Source of the DNA: Clostridiales bacterium
Lineage (GTDB): Bacteria > Bacillota > Clostridia > Christensenellales > Aristaeellaceae
Assembly (NCBI GenBank): GCA_015056245.1
Contig: SVGQ01000002.1
Span: forward strand, 1 to 64,000
Direction of reading: 5' to 3'
DNA: 64,000 bases
Shown here: piece after piece, positions 1-11,202 of the stretch
How positions within the stretch are numbered: position 1 is the stretch's first letter
Layout: each line of letters starts with the position of its first letter
Notes under the pieces: generated by a model
Seen by the model: the letters and a program-made list of their open reading frames with translations, nothing else
Told to the model about the DNA's origin: nothing
Database searches by the model: none
Made by a program: the position numbers and the translations under genes

Positions 1-17
1 GATGTCGTACCTCCTGC

Positions 18-332
18 TTAGTTATTGAGCTTGATCTCGATCTCGACACCGGCAGGAAGATCCAGCTTCATCATGGCGTCGACCGTGCGGGGGTTGGGGT
101 TGTGAATGTCGATCAGGCGCTTGTGAGTGCGCATTTCGAACTGCTCACGGCTATCCTTGTACTTGTGGGGAGCACGCAGGATGGTGACGATCTCCTTCTC
201 AGTGGGCAGCGGGATGGGGCCGGAAACCTTAGCGCCAGTGCGCTTGGCGGTCTCGACGATCCGCTCGGAAGACTGATCGATCAGGTTGTGCTCGTAAGCC
301 TTCAGCTTGATACGGATTTTCTGGTTGGCCAT
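18..332 (-). CDS. rpsJ: 30S ribosomal protein S10
   Basis: [76 protein letters not shown]; internal Met chosen because an RBS (aaggagg) precedes it. Confidence 0.98.
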   Translation of the reverse strand: MANQKIRIKLKAYEHNLIDQSSERIVETAKRTGAKVSGPIPLPTEKEIVTILRAPHKYKDSREQFEMRTHKRLIDIHNPNPRTVDAMMKLDLPAGVEIEIKLNN

Positions 333-557
333 TTTCGTTCCTCCTTGAATTTGTGGTCTCAAGTACACCGCGCCGGGTGTGTCCATCGACGGCTTTTTGG
401 AAAGCGAGGGGCCGAAGCCGCTCCCGCCTCAGGAGCCGTCCGACGGCGCATCCTTGCGCCGTGTCTTAAGTCCGTCGCCCGATTACCGGGCTGGTCCACG
501 ATAATTACCCGCCATGGCCATGGCGGCAACTTACCGCTTCATCCCTAAACAGACAGC
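333..557 (-). promoter_or_regulatory. Long structured 5' leader of rpsJ (putative r-protein leader)
   Basis: About 225 nt between predicted promoter and rpsJ start; contains palindrome CCGCCATGGCCATGGCGG (509-526) and hairpin GGCGCAaggaTGCGCC. Confidence 0.5.
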
Positions 558-563
558 CTCCGT

Positions 564-592
564 ATTATACGATATCCTGCTTTTGAATGCAA
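564..592 (-). promoter_or_regulatory. Sigma-A type promoter for the rpsJ operon
   Basis: Minus strand TTGCAT-N17-TATAAT. Confidence 0.6.
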
Positions 593-712
593 TACCTTTT
601 GCAAACTTTTTTCATTATTTTTTTGATGCAATGTGTGCATAACCCTGATAAACCGTTGTTTACCGAAATTGAGTATGTACACGTTACCGGGTGTGTCCAT
701 CACAAGAGATTA

Positions 713-761
713 TCAACGCGGAAGAATGCCTCCCAAATGTGACATTTTTCTTCCGCGTTGA
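713..761 (-). terminator. Inverted repeat, 14-bp perfect stem downstream of the GT39-like gene
   Basis: tcaacgcggaagaa ... ttcttccgcgttga with 21-nt loop; weak U-tract. Confidence 0.55.
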
Positions 762-787
762 CCTATTTTCTGCATCAAGATGCAGCT

Positions 788-2278
788 CTATTTATCGACA
801 ATCATCACCGTATCTTCCTCCGTCCGGAAGTAACACTGCTCGTAGAGCTGGTTGATCAGCTCCTGATTGCCTGCCTGACCGATCAGCAGAATCGCGTATT
901 CTTCATCCGCCAAAAAGGCTTCCGCGCCGCCATCCATACAGACCACATCGCCGTACATCAGAGCGGTGAGCATATCCGCCTGCATCCACTCGGTCACAGG
1001 CCATACGCTGGCTACCTCAGCGTTGTACTGCACATACATGTGAACGCCCTCATCCATATCCCGGTCCAGATTCTCCTGCATCACGATCTGGTAGGTATCC
1101 GACATGGTAATATTGCTGATCCGCTCTGCCTCCTGCCAGCCGAACAGACACATCACGGCAAAAGCGGCAGCCATCATTGCTGCTCTGATTGCTTTCCCCT
1201 TCTCTGCCTGAAGAAGCGCATGGGTCATGATCCCGGTAAGCACGCTCAGAGCCGCAAAGCCGGAGTAGACATACCAGACGAACTCCACGTTCATCAGCGT
1301 GTAGAAAGCGATCGGCACCACAAACCAGATCACCGTTCCGATCAGTGCGTCCTTGCATTCCGGACTCAGCTTCACTCTCAAGAGGATGCAAACAACTGCG
1401 CACAACGCACAGAAGATCGCCGCAACCACCAGCGCAGGACGGTCGTAAAACGCTTCCAGATACAACTGCAACGGAGTCAGTTCATTCTCATGCGCCGTTG
1501 CGCCCACACGACCCGCCACATCCGTCAGGAACATCTCTTTTAAGAAAGTGGAACCGTCCCGCGCATAGCGCACCGCTATCCAGATCCCCACCGGACCGGC
1601 GCCGCAAGCCAGCAGGCCAAGAATTCGCCGGGGTTTCAACTGCTTCAGCTTTCCTGTACAGACCACATACGCCAGACAAATGATGCCAATATTCAGCGCA
1701 TGGGTGGCCTTGGTGAGAAATGCCAGTGAAAAGGCCAGCGCGCTGCCGTAGAACCAGGCAAAGTTCTTCTGGCTCATGAGCATACACAGCATGGCAATGG
1801 TAAAGAACAGCTGGTAAACGCCATCCGCATCGCCAAAGCGGGAAAAATGCGGCGCATACATACCCCGGTTGCACACATAGGCGCACAGCGCCATCACCGC
1901 AGGCCAGATACCGAAACGCTTCACGCAAAGCACCGTTACCAGCACCATGCTGATCAGCGAGGACAAAGCGCTGAAAAACCGAAGACCCAGCGCATTGTAC
2001 CCGAACAATCTGTATCCAAGCACCACACTCCAGAAGGATATGGGCGGTTTCAGGTTCCAGTAATCCGTTTCGCCGCCGTAGGTGTGCACCACATACTCAT
2101 CGTTGCGGATCATTTCGTAAGCATTGACGCCGTGGCGCGCTTCATCATAATCGACGATAGCCTGCACACCCAGATTGGCAAACAGCAGCCACCCTGCCGC
2201 GCACAAAAGCGCCAGAAGCAGCGCAACACCCACTGCCTGCTGCCAACCAAAGGGCTTCTTTTGTAAGGTTTCAGTCAT
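788..2278 (-). CDS. ArnT/GT39-like membrane glycosyltransferase
   Basis: Multi-TM; DYDEARHGVNAYEMIRN and WNLKPPISFWSVVLGYRLFG typical of the ArnT/PMT fold. Confidence 0.8.
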   Translation of the reverse strand: MTETLQKKPFGWQQAVGVALLLALLCAAGWLLFANLGVQAIVDYDEARHGVNAYEMIRNDEYVVHTYGGETDYWNLKPPISFWSVVLGYRLFGYNALGLRFFSALSSLISMVLVTVLCVKRFGIWPAVMALCAYVCNRGMYAPHFSRFGDADGVYQLFFTIAMLCMLMSQKNFAWFYGSALAFSLAFLTKATHALNIGIICLAYVVCTGKLKQLKPRRILGLLACGAGPVGIWIAVRYARDGSTFLKEMFLTDVAGRVGATAHENELTPLQLYLEAFYDRPALVVAAIFCALCAVVCILLRVKLSPECKDALIGTVIWFVVPIAFYTLMNVEFVWYVYSGFAALSVLTGIMTHALLQAEKGKAIRAAMMAAAFAVMCLFGWQEAERISNITMSDTYQIVMQENLDRDMDEGVHMYVQYNAEVASVWPVTEWMQADMLTALMYGDVVCMDGGAEAFLADEEYAILLIGQAGNQELINQLYEQCYFRTEEDTVMIVDK

Positions 2279-4659
2279 TACGGTTCAACCTCCACAAAAT
2301 CCTCTGCGCCGGGAATGATCACTTCACCCAGTCCCAGCAGCGGTTCTTCCTCTTCATTATCAAGGTAGTACATCATGCAGCCGGCGGTATCGCTGTAGAA
2401 ATAGGCATCCAGCATGTCCATGTATGCTTCGTAGTACAGATCGTAATCAAAGGTCTCGATAGCGCTCATGCCCACATCAAAATCGTAGCATACGTAGTTT
2501 TCCAGAATCGCCGCCGGATCCTCGCCGTATTCCTCCAACAGTTCAGGGTATTCGTTCACATAATAATGGTAATTATACACAAGCCCATAGTCCACGCCTT
2601 CGTACTCCGCAGGCTTATACACAGGGCCTTCAAAGGCAAAGCGGATGTTCATCTCCGTATCACTGAGAGAGACAACCAGCACGGGCTGGTCATTCACCAT
2701 GGCGGTGGCATCCTGCGCAAAGGTGCTGCCGGGCCGGGCTTTCAATTGCACATCCACGGTGTAAACTGCCCGCCAGGGAGTCTCTTCCACAGGCTGACTG
2801 CTCCACTCAACCTGCGCCACATCCGTCCGCTGGAAAAGACTTGCGGGGGTCAACGTGGAACTGCCGGGTACATCCGCATTCACATAATTCAGCCGCAGAC
2901 CGGCCTGGTCGATCACTTCAGCAGACCACAGGGGCAGATCCTGATTCAGCCATGCCGTTCTTTCTATTATATAGGAAGTGAAAAAGTCCCAGTTCTCATC
3001 AAAGGTTTCAAACAGTGTATCATAGTTGATATTGTTGTAAGAACCGCCCAACTGCCACAGATCATAGTTCATGCGGCGGGAGGCTTCCGTGGCGGCATAG
3101 TAACCCGGAAGAGAAAGCAGATTACCCTGACGCGCCGTCTCATCACCCAGCACCACATTCCGGATCATGGGTTCCAGTTCCTCCTGCCACAGCTGCCGGA
3201 TGGCCTTCTGCACCACGGGAATGTCCATCACCTCATACACCCAGCGGTCGCCAGCCACATACCCATCCACGCCCACTTCATAAGGCCGGTTGTCCCGGAT
3301 GGCGTAGGCGATGTCAAAGTCCCACAGGGGACCCGCCTTGAACTGGGCGCTGCCCTCAGGCAGGTAAAGGTAAGTGGAGGTATAGCCGAAGTCGCAGGTC
3401 TTGGCTAACTGCTGGATCAGCAGATACCGTGCCAGAGAATCGATGTCGATCAAGTCCTCCAGCAGACGTCCATCCTCCGGATGCACGCCGTGGTTTTCGA
3501 TGGTCAGCATCAGATCGTTGGTCATGCGCTGTACATAGACCACATCCTCCCGGCCTGCATATTCCGGGCTGCGGATCTCATACTTGTCGCCCCGGGCTGT
3601 CTCGAACATACTTTCCTCATCGAAACCGCCATAGGAATCCAGCTCGATCAGATAAGCGCCCGCCTGACCAAAGGAAGCTTCCACTCCGGATACATAACGG
3701 ATATCACCAATGGCGTTCTTCTCTTCCACCACCGGGAACAGCTCTGCGTCTGCCACCTGCGGATAATGCTCTTCGATGAGATCATCCATCTCCAGAATGT
3801 TCAGACGGCCCGGCTTCACATTCACCTTTTCACACAGCAGATAGAAGCCGCAATAGTCGCCGTCATAGTACAGATCCACAGGCCTGAACTCCATGGTACC
3901 CTCCATGCCCATTTCCTGACCGATGTGCAGGGTAAGCATGTTGTGCACCAGCGTGGCATCGAAGGATTCCGCCATCAGCAGCCATGTGCGTTCTTCATTG
4001 TCCTCGTTGCCGGACTGGAGCAGATCGGTTTTCTCATCCAGCTTGATCTGATAAGGCTTCTTGATGCCCCACTCCCAAGTGGTATTGCCCCGGCCCCGCA
4101 ACTCCCGCAGATTGCCGTCATACACCACCTCGCCGGATTCGTCCAGCATCAGCAAGGCCGCATCCGTGATGGGATCGCTCTTGGGATCAGCAAGGCCGTC
4201 CACATAGGCACGGCCCCGGTTCACCGGATCGGCGCTGGTCAGATACAAACTGGCCTGATTCGCCGACTGCCGGATACGCAGGGGCTTGGGTTCAGCGCCC
4301 TCCCCTACCATGACCGTCAGGTTGTACACGCCTTCCTCATCCGGGCCATCCGGGAAGAGGGCAGCGATATCCACGTTCCCGCCGGAAGCTGACTGCGCCT
4401 CACCAGCCGCAAAAGTCAGGGTTTTCCCCTCTCCCTCCCCGCAGGCATACAGCTGCACCGCTGAAAGATCAGCGCAGGTGGGCAGGAACAGGGTATCCCC
4501 GTACTGGGTGGGCTGCGCATTCAGCACAGACTCCCCCACTCGCGCATGAATCCAGCAGACAAAGGGAGCTTCCCCCTCTATATCCTCCGCCAGTGCAGCC
4601 TGCGCAAACAGCAGCGCCAGCACGCACAGCAACATCAAACCGATGTGAAACCTTCTCAT
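2278..4659 (-). CDS. CotH kinase family secreted protein
   Basis: Signal peptide; LRGRGNTTWEWGIKKPYQIKLDEKTDLL and WDFDIAYA motifs of CotH proteins. Confidence 0.85.
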   Translation of the reverse strand: MRRFHIGLMLLCVLALLFAQAALAEDIEGEAPFVCWIHARVGESVLNAQPTQYGDTLFLPTCADLSAVQLYACGEGEGKTLTFAAGEAQSASGGNVDIAALFPDGPDEEGVYNLTVMVGEGAEPKPLRIRQSANQASLYLTSADPVNRGRAYVDGLADPKSDPITDAALLMLDESGEVVYDGNLRELRGRGNTTWEWGIKKPYQIKLDEKTDLLQSGNEDNEERTWLLMAESFDATLVHNMLTLHIGQEMGMEGTMEFRPVDLYYDGDYCGFYLLCEKVNVKPGRLNILEMDDLIEEHYPQVADAELFPVVEEKNAIGDIRYVSGVEASFGQAGAYLIELDSYGGFDEESMFETARGDKYEIRSPEYAGREDVVYVQRMTNDLMLTIENHGVHPEDGRLLEDLIDIDSLARYLLIQQLAKTCDFGYTSTYLYLPEGSAQFKAGPLWDFDIAYAIRDNRPYEVGVDGYVAGDRWVYEVMDIPVVQKAIRQLWQEELEPMIRNVVLGDETARQGNLLSLPGYYAATEASRRMNYDLWQLGGSYNNINYDTLFETFDENWDFFTSYIIERTAWLNQDLPLWSAEVIDQAGLRLNYVNADVPGSSTLTPASLFQRTDVAQVEWSSQPVEETPWRAVYTVDVQLKARPGSTFAQDATAMVNDQPVLVVSLSDTEMNIRFAFEGPVYKPAEYEGVDYGLVYNYHYYVNEYPELLEEYGEDPAAILENYVCYDFDVGMSAIETFDYDLYYEAYMDMLDAYFYSDTAGCMMYYLDNEEEEPLLGLGEVIIPGAEDFVEVEP

Positions 4660-4781
4660 CGGGCATCCTCCTTATCGATGGTTCCTTGGGATGATCCGGG
4701 TTCAGTATACCCAAGGCAGCGACGGGATGTCAAGGAAACCAGCGCAAGAAGCGCATCAGCCAAATTTCCCCTGCCGCCCTC

Positions 4782-4810
4782 TTGTATCGGACAATCCTCT
4801 GTGGTACAAT
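4782..4810 (+). promoter_or_regulatory. Sigma-A type promoter for DUF362-uvrA
   Basis: TTGTAT-N17-TACAAT. Confidence 0.5.
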
Positions 4811-4870
4811 CCAAACAGAACATATTTTCGCATTTGCTATGCCTGCAAATGCCACAGGAGGAATATTTTC

Positions 4871-5986
4871 ATGGAAAAATCCAAGGTCTATTACACCAGC
4901 TTCCGTACCACGCTGGACTGCAACATTCTGCAAAAACTGCGCAAACTGATCACCAGAGCCGGTATGCCCCAGATGGATCTGGACGGCAAGTTCACTGCGG
5001 TGAAGATCCACTTCGGCGAGCCGGGCAACATGGCCTATCTGCGCCCCGGCTACGTGAAGGTGGTCGTGGACATGCTCAAGGAGATGGGCGCGCGCCCCTT
5101 CCTGACCGACTGCAACACCCTGTACGTGGGCAAGCGCCGCAACGCTCTGGATCATCTGGAAGCCGCCTACGAAAACGGCTTTAATCCCTTCCAGACCGGC
5201 TGCCATGTGATCATCGCCGACGGCCTTGACGGCAGCGATGATGTGGCGGTGCCTATCGACGGCGAGTACTGCAAGGAAGCCTACATCGGCCGCGCTGCCG
5301 TGGATGCAGAGGCCATCATCAGCGTGAGCCACTTCAAAGGCCACGAGGGCGCAGGCTTCGGCGGCGCGCTGAAGAATCTTGGCATGGGCCTTGGCTCCTG
5401 CGCTGGCAAACGCCACATGCACCACGAGGGCAAGCCTCAGGTGAATCCTGACATGTGCGTGGGCTGCGGCATGTGCATCCGTCAGTGCGCCCACAACGCC
5501 ATCCGCTTTGAGGGCGAAGGCAAGGGTCGCAAGGCCGTCATCAACCACGAAGCCTGCCTGGGCTGCGGACGCTGCGTAGGCGCCTGCCGCAACCACGGCG
5601 CTATCACCGGCCCTGACAGCCGCACCGATATGCTGGTTCGCAAGATCAGCGAGTACGCCATGGCCGCCGTCAAGAACAAGCCCCACTTCCACATCTCTCT
5701 GGTGATGGATGTGAGCCCCTTCTGCGACTGCTACGGCGTTAACGACGTGCCGATCATCCCTGATGTGGGCATGTTCGCCAGCTTCGACCCGGTTGCGCTG
5801 GATCTGGCCTGTGCCGATGCCTGCAACAAGATGCAGCGCTGCGAGCACACCTACCTGACCGAGCAGGGCAACCATACCGACGATATTTTCCATGACACCC
5901 ACCCCGTCACCAACTGGCGCGCCGGCATCGAGCACGCCCAGAAGATCGGTCTGGGCAGCATGGACTACGAACTGATCGAGGTGTAA
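4871..5986 (+). CDS. DUF362 domain protein with two 4Fe-4S clusters
   Basis: [14 protein letters not shown] start; [16 protein letters not shown] and [17 protein letters not shown] ferredoxin motifs. Confidence 0.9.
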   Translation: MEKSKVYYTSFRTTLDCNILQKLRKLITRAGMPQMDLDGKFTAVKIHFGEPGNMAYLRPGYVKVVVDMLKEMGARPFLTDCNTLYVGKRRNALDHLEAAYENGFNPFQTGCHVIIADGLDGSDDVAVPIDGEYCKEAYIGRAAVDAEAIISVSHFKGHEGAGFGGALKNLGMGLGSCAGKRHMHHEGKPQVNPDMCVGCGMCIRQCAHNAIRFEGEGKGRKAVINHEACLGCGRCVGACRNHGAITGPDSRTDMLVRKISEYAMAAVKNKPHFHISLVMDVSPFCDCYGVNDVPIIPDVGMFASFDPVALDLACADACNKMQRCEHTYLTEQGNHTDDIFHDTHPVTNWRAGIEHAQKIGLGSMDYELIEV

Positions 5987-5990
5987 ATCT

Positions 5991-8900
5991 TTGCAGGACA
6001 AACTCATCGTTCGCGGTGCGCGCGAACACAACCTGAAAAATGTCACGCTGGAGATCCCCCGCAACAAACTGGTGGTATTCACCGGTCTGAGCGGCTCCGG
6101 CAAAACCTCCCTTGCCTTCGACACCATCTATGCCGAAGGTCAGCGGCGCTATGTGGAGAGCCTTTCCTCCTACGCCCGCCAATTCCTCGGGCAGATGGAG
6201 AAGCCGGACATCGATTCCATCGAAGGCCTCTCCCCCGCCATCTCCATCGACCAGAAGACCACAGGCCGCAACCCCCGCTCCACCGTGGGCACGGTGACCG
6301 AGATCCACGATTACCTGCGTCTGCTCTACGCCCGCATCGGCGTGCCCCATTGCCCCAAGTGCGGCAAGGAGATCAAGCAGCAGACCATCGACCAGATGGT
6401 GGATCAGATCTTCACCCTGCCGGAAGGCCAGCGCATGCAGGTGCTGGCCCCCATTGTGCGCGCCCGCAAAGGCGAGCATGTGAAGCTGATGGAGGATGCC
6501 AAGAAGCGGGGCTATGTGCGCATTCGGGTGGATGGCGAGATCTACGATCTGGATGAGCCGCCCACGCTGAACAAGCAGCTCAAGCACACGCTGGAAATCG
6601 TGGTGGACCGCCTGATCGTGCGCCCAACGGATGAGATGCGCAAGCGTCTGGCGGACAGTCTGGAAACCGCCGCCAAGGAAAGCGGCGGTCTGGTGCTCAT
6701 TGACCTGATGGGCGAGAGCGAGATGCTGTTCAGCCAGAACTACGCCTGCCCTGATTGCGGTGTTTCCATTGAGGAACTGGCCCCCCGCATGTTCTCCTTC
6801 AACAGTCCCTTCGGTGCCTGCCCCCATTGCAGCGGTCTGGGCACCATCATGCGCATCACCCAGGACAGCATCATCCCCAACCCGGCGCTGAGCCTGAACC
6901 AAGGCGCGTTGCAGGCCATGGCATGGAATGTGGCGGACAAGAGCAGCATGGCCCACACCTACTTTGTGGCGCTGGCGGAGAAGTACGGCTTCTCGCTGGA
7001 TACGCCGGTGAAGGATCTGCCCAAAAACGTGATGGATGTGATCCTCTACGGCAGCGAGGACAAGATCACCGTTCACTATCAGGGGGCCAACGGCGAAGGC
7101 CGCTACCAGACCACCTTTGAAGGCGTCATCCGCTCGCTGGAACGCCGCTATCAGGAAACCACCAGCGACGGCATGAAAGCCGCCTATGAGGAGTACATGC
7201 TGGAAAGCCCCTGCGAAGCCTGTCAGGGCCACCGGCTCAAGCCCGAGGTACTGGCGGTGACCGTGGGCGGGCTGAACATCAGCGAAGTGAGCAACCTGAG
7301 CATCTCCAAAGCCCGGGATTTCTTCCGCAGTCTGGAGCTTACCGGCAAGGATGCCATGATCGCCCGGCAGATCCTCAAGGAGATCGATGCCCGCCTTGGC
7401 TTCCTGGACAGCGTGGGCCTCAGCTACCTGACCCTGAGCCGGGCAGCCGCCAGCCTCAGCGGCGGCGAAGCTCAGCGCATCCGGCTTGCCACCCAGATCG
7501 GATCCAGCCTGATGGGTGTGCTCTATATTCTGGACGAGCCCTCCATCGGCCTGCACCAGCGGGACAACGCCAAGCTGCTGAATACCCTCAAACGCATGCG
7601 CGATCTGGGCAACACCCTGATTGTGGTGGAGCATGACGAGGACACCATGTATGCCGCCGACTACATCGTGGATGTAGGCCCCGGCGCGGGCGTGCACGGC
7701 GGCGAGATCACCGCCGAAGGCACCATCGACCAGATACTGGCAAACCCCAACTCCCTCACCGGGCAGTATCTCAGCGGCAAGCGGTTCATTGCCGTACCTG
7801 AGAAACGCCGCCAGCCCGAAAAATGGCTGCGGGTGGTGGGTGCCAACCAGAACAACCTGAAAAACCTGACCGTGGACTTCCCCTTGGGCGTGTTCTGCTG
7901 CGTCACCGGTGTCAGCGGTTCGGGCAAAAGCAGTCTGGTCAACGAGATCCTGCACAAGCATCTGGCAAAGGTGCTCAACCGGGCCAAGACCCATGCTGGT
8001 TCCTTCAGCCACATGGAGGGCGTGGAGCAGCTGGACAAGATCATCTGCATCGACCAGAGCCCCATCGGGCGCACGCCCCGCTCCAACCCCGCCACCTATA
8101 CCGGCATGTTCGATCTCATCCGCAAGATCTTCGCCATGACCCCCGAAGCCAAGGCCCGGGGCTACAAGGAAAACCGCTTTTCCTTCAATGTGAAGGGCGG
8201 ACGCTGCGAAGCCTGTTCCGGCGATGGTCTCATCAAGATCGAGATGCACTTCCTGCCGGATATCTACGTGCCCTGCGATGTGTGCAAGGGCGCGCGGTAC
8301 AACCGGGAGACGCTGGATGTGCGCTACAACGGCAAGACCATCCACGATGTGCTGGAGATGACCGTGGAGGATGCCCTCTCTTTCTTTGAGAACCACGAGC
8401 CCATCCTGAAAAAGCTGCAAACCCTCTACGATGTGGGTCTGGGCTATCTGAAGCTGGGCCAGCCCAGCACCCAGCTCTCCGGCGGCGAAGCCCAGCGCAT
8501 CAAGCTGGCAACTGAACTGAGCCGCCGGGCCACCGGACGCACGGTCTACCTGCTGGACGAGCCCACCACCGGCCTGCACATGGCGGATGTGGAGAAGCTG
8601 ATCGGCGTTTTGCAGCGGCTGGTGGAAGGCGGCAACAGCGTGCTGGTGATCGAGCACAATCTGGATGTGATCAAGACCGCCGACTACCTGATCGACCTTG
8701 GCCCCGAAGGCGGCGACGGCGGCGGTACCATCGTTGCCACCGGTGCCCCGGAGGAAGTGGCCCTGTGCGAGGGCAGCTATACCGGGCAATACCTGAAACC
8801 CATGCTGGAAAAGGGCGGCAAGGTGCTGGATGCGGCATCTGTGAAAAAGACAGCCGCCGGCAAAGCCACAGCCAAGGCACCCAAAGTTTCTGCCAAGGCA

Positions 8901-9002
8901 CCCGCTGGCAAAGCCCCGGCGACAAAACCATCTGACAAAGATGCCGCCGAACCCGTTCCTGATAAGCCCAAGCGGGGCAGGCCCCGGAAAACCGACAAAT
9001 GA
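5991..9002 (+). CDS. uvrA: Excinuclease ABC subunit UvrA (TTG start)
   Basis: [80 protein letters not shown]. Confidence 0.98.
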   Translation: MQDKLIVRGAREHNLKNVTLEIPRNKLVVFTGLSGSGKTSLAFDTIYAEGQRRYVESLSSYARQFLGQMEKPDIDSIEGLSPAISIDQKTTGRNPRSTVGTVTEIHDYLRLLYARIGVPHCPKCGKEIKQQTIDQMVDQIFTLPEGQRMQVLAPIVRARKGEHVKLMEDAKKRGYVRIRVDGEIYDLDEPPTLNKQLKHTLEIVVDRLIVRPTDEMRKRLADSLETAAKESGGLVLIDLMGESEMLFSQNYACPDCGVSIEELAPRMFSFNSPFGACPHCSGLGTIMRITQDSIIPNPALSLNQGALQAMAWNVADKSSMAHTYFVALAEKYGFSLDTPVKDLPKNVMDVILYGSEDKITVHYQGANGEGRYQTTFEGVIRSLERRYQETTSDGMKAAYEEYMLESPCEACQGHRLKPEVLAVTVGGLNISEVSNLSISKARDFFRSLELTGKDAMIARQILKEIDARLGFLDSVGLSYLTLSRAAASLSGGEAQRIRLATQIGSSLMGVLYILDEPSIGLHQRDNAKLLNTLKRMRDLGNTLIVVEHDEDTMYAADYIVDVGPGAGVHGGEITAEGTIDQILANPNSLTGQYLSGKRFIAVPEKRRQPEKWLRVVGANQNNLKNLTVDFPLGVFCCVTGVSGSGKSSLVNEILHKHLAKVLNRAKTHAGSFSHMEGVEQLDKIICIDQSPIGRTPRSNPATYTGMFDLIRKIFAMTPEAKARGYKENRFSFNVKGGRCEACSGDGLIKIEMHFLPDIYVPCDVCKGARYNRETLDVRYNGKTIHDVLEMTVEDALSFFENHEPILKKLQTLYDVGLGYLKLGQPSTQLSGGEAQRIKLATELSRRATGRTVYLLDEPTTGLHMADVEKLIGVLQRLVEGGNSVLVIEHNLDVIKTADYLIDLGPEGGDGGGTIVATGAPEEVALCEGSYTGQYLKPMLEKGGKVLDAASVKKTAAGKATAKAPKVSAKAPAGKAPATKPSDKDAAEPVPDKPKRGRPRKTDK

Positions 9003-9029
9003 TCTATAGGCAGCGCAATGCCTGCGATA

Positions 9030-9072
9030 AACGCCCCGGTAACGGATGAAAATGATCCGTTGCCGGGGCGTT
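9030..9072 (+). terminator. Rho-independent terminator after uvrA
   Basis: aacgccccggtaacggatgaaaatgatccgttgccggggcgtt. Confidence 0.8.
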
Positions 9073-9151
9073 GTGTTTGGGAAGTATAGACAGGAAAAAC
9101 TGATCTGCCCCGCTGCCGGGGCTGCATCCCCGCGTATTTCAGCAGTCGGGA

Positions 9152-10123
9152 TCAGTTATTTGCCGCAGTAACAGCGGCGTTAGCGCCAGCAATGGCCGCC
9201 ATGGTGGCGATCTGCTGGCTGATGATCATAGAGAGCGTGCCAGATACAGCCGCCGCATCCAGCGAGGGATTGCTGGTATAGGCATTGGACACGATCATGG
9301 CGGCATGCATCAGCCGGGTGTGCTTGGACAGACCCCAGAAACCGTAGCCCTTCTGGCGGGAAAGCCAGGTATCCACATCCAGCATGTCCATGGCGATCTG
9401 CCGCACATCCACCGGCATGGTGGAAAGGGCAGCCAACGTAGGCAGCTCATAATACTTGCTGTACTTGAGGCCGGACTTCCTGAGGGTATCAAAGAGTTCG
9501 ATCAGCTTGCCGGTTTTCTCCGCAGGGGTGCCTTCGGATATAGCCAGCACGTGGGATACGGTCTGTGCGCTGTTGCCGTTGCGGAACTCTTTCTTCAGAA
9601 GCGTATAGCAGGCTTCCATATCGTCAATGAGGGTCTGGTTGTCCTTGTCAGAAAAAGCCATCATCACAGCGAACACACTGTCCTCCGTAGATGTCAGGAA
9701 GGGATGCTCTTTGCGCATGGTCTGATAGATCTCCCGACCACGGGCGATATACCCAGCCACATCCGTTTCGTCCTTGAGCAGGAAGGCAGCCATGGGCAGG
9801 TACGGTGAGGACATAAATTCCTTTTTCAAAAGATCATAAGCAGAGAGAGCCTTTTCCAAAGCCGTCTCCGGCTCTTCCTCCAGCGACAGCATACAGGCAA
9901 ACGCCAACTCCATGGCGCTGCGGAAGTTGGAAAAGACGCCCGTTTTTTTCCTGATCAGTTTCAGACAGGCTTTCAGCCGTTCCTCATCCACGGTTTTGCC
10001 CCGGGTGCAGAACAAATGCGCGCACACAGGTGGCAGATAGATACCGCACATCTTCTGGGTTTTCTTGACCAGATCCCGGTTCAGGATAAATTGTTCGCAC
10101 AAGGTCTGCAGCTTCGGATCCAT
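9152..10123 (-). CDS. DUF4003-like protein
   Basis: Cytosolic 323 aa; CEQFILNRDLVKK... and HTRLMHAAMIVSNAY resemble the DUF4003 family. Confidence 0.65.
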   Translation of the reverse strand: MDPKLQTLCEQFILNRDLVKKTQKMCGIYLPPVCAHLFCTRGKTVDEERLKACLKLIRKKTGVFSNFRSAMELAFACMLSLEEEPETALEKALSAYDLLKKEFMSSPYLPMAAFLLKDETDVAGYIARGREIYQTMRKEHPFLTSTEDSVFAVMMAFSDKDNQTLIDDMEACYTLLKKEFRNGNSAQTVSHVLAISEGTPAEKTGKLIELFDTLRKSGLKYSKYYELPTLAALSTMPVDVRQIAMDMLDVDTWLSRQKGYGFWGLSKHTRLMHAAMIVSNAYTSNPSLDAAAVSGTLSMIISQQIATMAAIAGANAAVTAANN

Positions 10124-10243
10124 TTGTATTTCCTCTTTTCCTGATTTGTTCCTGTTACGGCTTCCATTATAGCAAAAACTCCCTAAAATGGAAGGAACCC
10201 TTACCCAATTGTCAGAAGGAACGTTCCATTTGTCAATGAACTG

Positions 10244-10999
10244 TCACTTCCCGGCAATGATGGTAAACTCGCCGGGCAGGTCGCCATTGGTCCATGCAGG
10301 ATGCTCGTCCAGCCGCTGCAAGGAAAACCCTGCCCCGATGATCCCGTTGACGATCTCGCTCATGGTGTACAGGCGCAGCTGGCACTTGGGAAACTGCTGC
10401 CGGGTTTCTTCATCGTAAAAACGGGCGTGAGGCATTTCTCCTTCCAGAATATCGGTGGAGAAATAGGGCATGGCTGGCCGCTGAAAGGCCAGCACATCCA
10501 TAATTTTGGTCAAGGGATGAAAGTCGCTGCAAATCATCTTCCCGCCGGGTTTCAACAGCGCGTACATCTTGCCCATAAAGGCCGCAATATCATGGAAGTA
10601 ATGCAGAATACCTCCCTCCATAAATACCACATCAAAGGTACCGCCATAGGTTTGCAGGTCGATCTCCATCACATCGCATACTTGGTAATCAAGGCTCACC
10701 TGCGCTGCCTGTGCCATCTCAACGGCATAGCGGCAGTTTTCCGCAGAGATGTCAAAGACCGTTACCTCTGCACCCAGCACAGCCAGCGGAACCGCCTTTT
10801 TGCCGCAGGAACCGCAAATGTTGGCCACTTTCACACCATCAAAGGCATCAAAGTACGCCGCATACTTGCCCAGCCCCCGAAGCGGCTCTGCCAGAATAGC
10901 CTGCGCCCGTTGAGCCGGCACCCCTGCCTGCTTCACCCAGAAATCATAGGCATTGTACTCCCATGCAGCCTTGTTCTGCTTGCTACTGTTGATCATCAT
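10244..10999 (-). CDS. Class I SAM-dependent methyltransferase
   Basis: VANICGSCGKKAVPLAVLGAEVTVFDISAENCRYA SAM-binding motif. Confidence 0.85.
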   Translation of the reverse strand: MMINSSKQNKAAWEYNAYDFWVKQAGVPAQRAQAILAEPLRGLGKYAAYFDAFDGVKVANICGSCGKKAVPLAVLGAEVTVFDISAENCRYAVEMAQAAQVSLDYQVCDVMEIDLQTYGGTFDVVFMEGGILHYFHDIAAFMGKMYALLKPGGKMICSDFHPLTKIMDVLAFQRPAMPYFSTDILEGEMPHARFYDEETRQQFPKCQLRLYTMSEIVNGIIGAGFSLQRLDEHPAWTNGDLPGEFTIIAGK

Positions 11000-11202
11000 A
11001 GCACCTCCTTTTGATACCCCAGAAAAGAGAAAGCGCAGCTCCTTGCAAGCGGAAACTGCGCTTTTCAATTATCAATAGCACGATCCTCCCTTTGCGCCAT
11101 GAAATAGCGCAAAAAGCGGGATTCTTAAGGGCCTCAGGCCTTTAGCAGGGTGCAGGGGCAGCACCCCTGCCAACTTTCCAAAGAACAGCGCCCTTTGACC
11201 CA

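Noticed and set aside
4730-6127. 465-aa minus-strand ORF
   Set aside because: Antisense to the DUF362 gene.
5907-8789. 960-aa minus-strand ORF opposite uvrA
   Set aside because: Antisense shadow of a clear UvrA gene; composition rich in His/Gln/Ala/Gly with no recognisable domain, as expected from GC3 bias.
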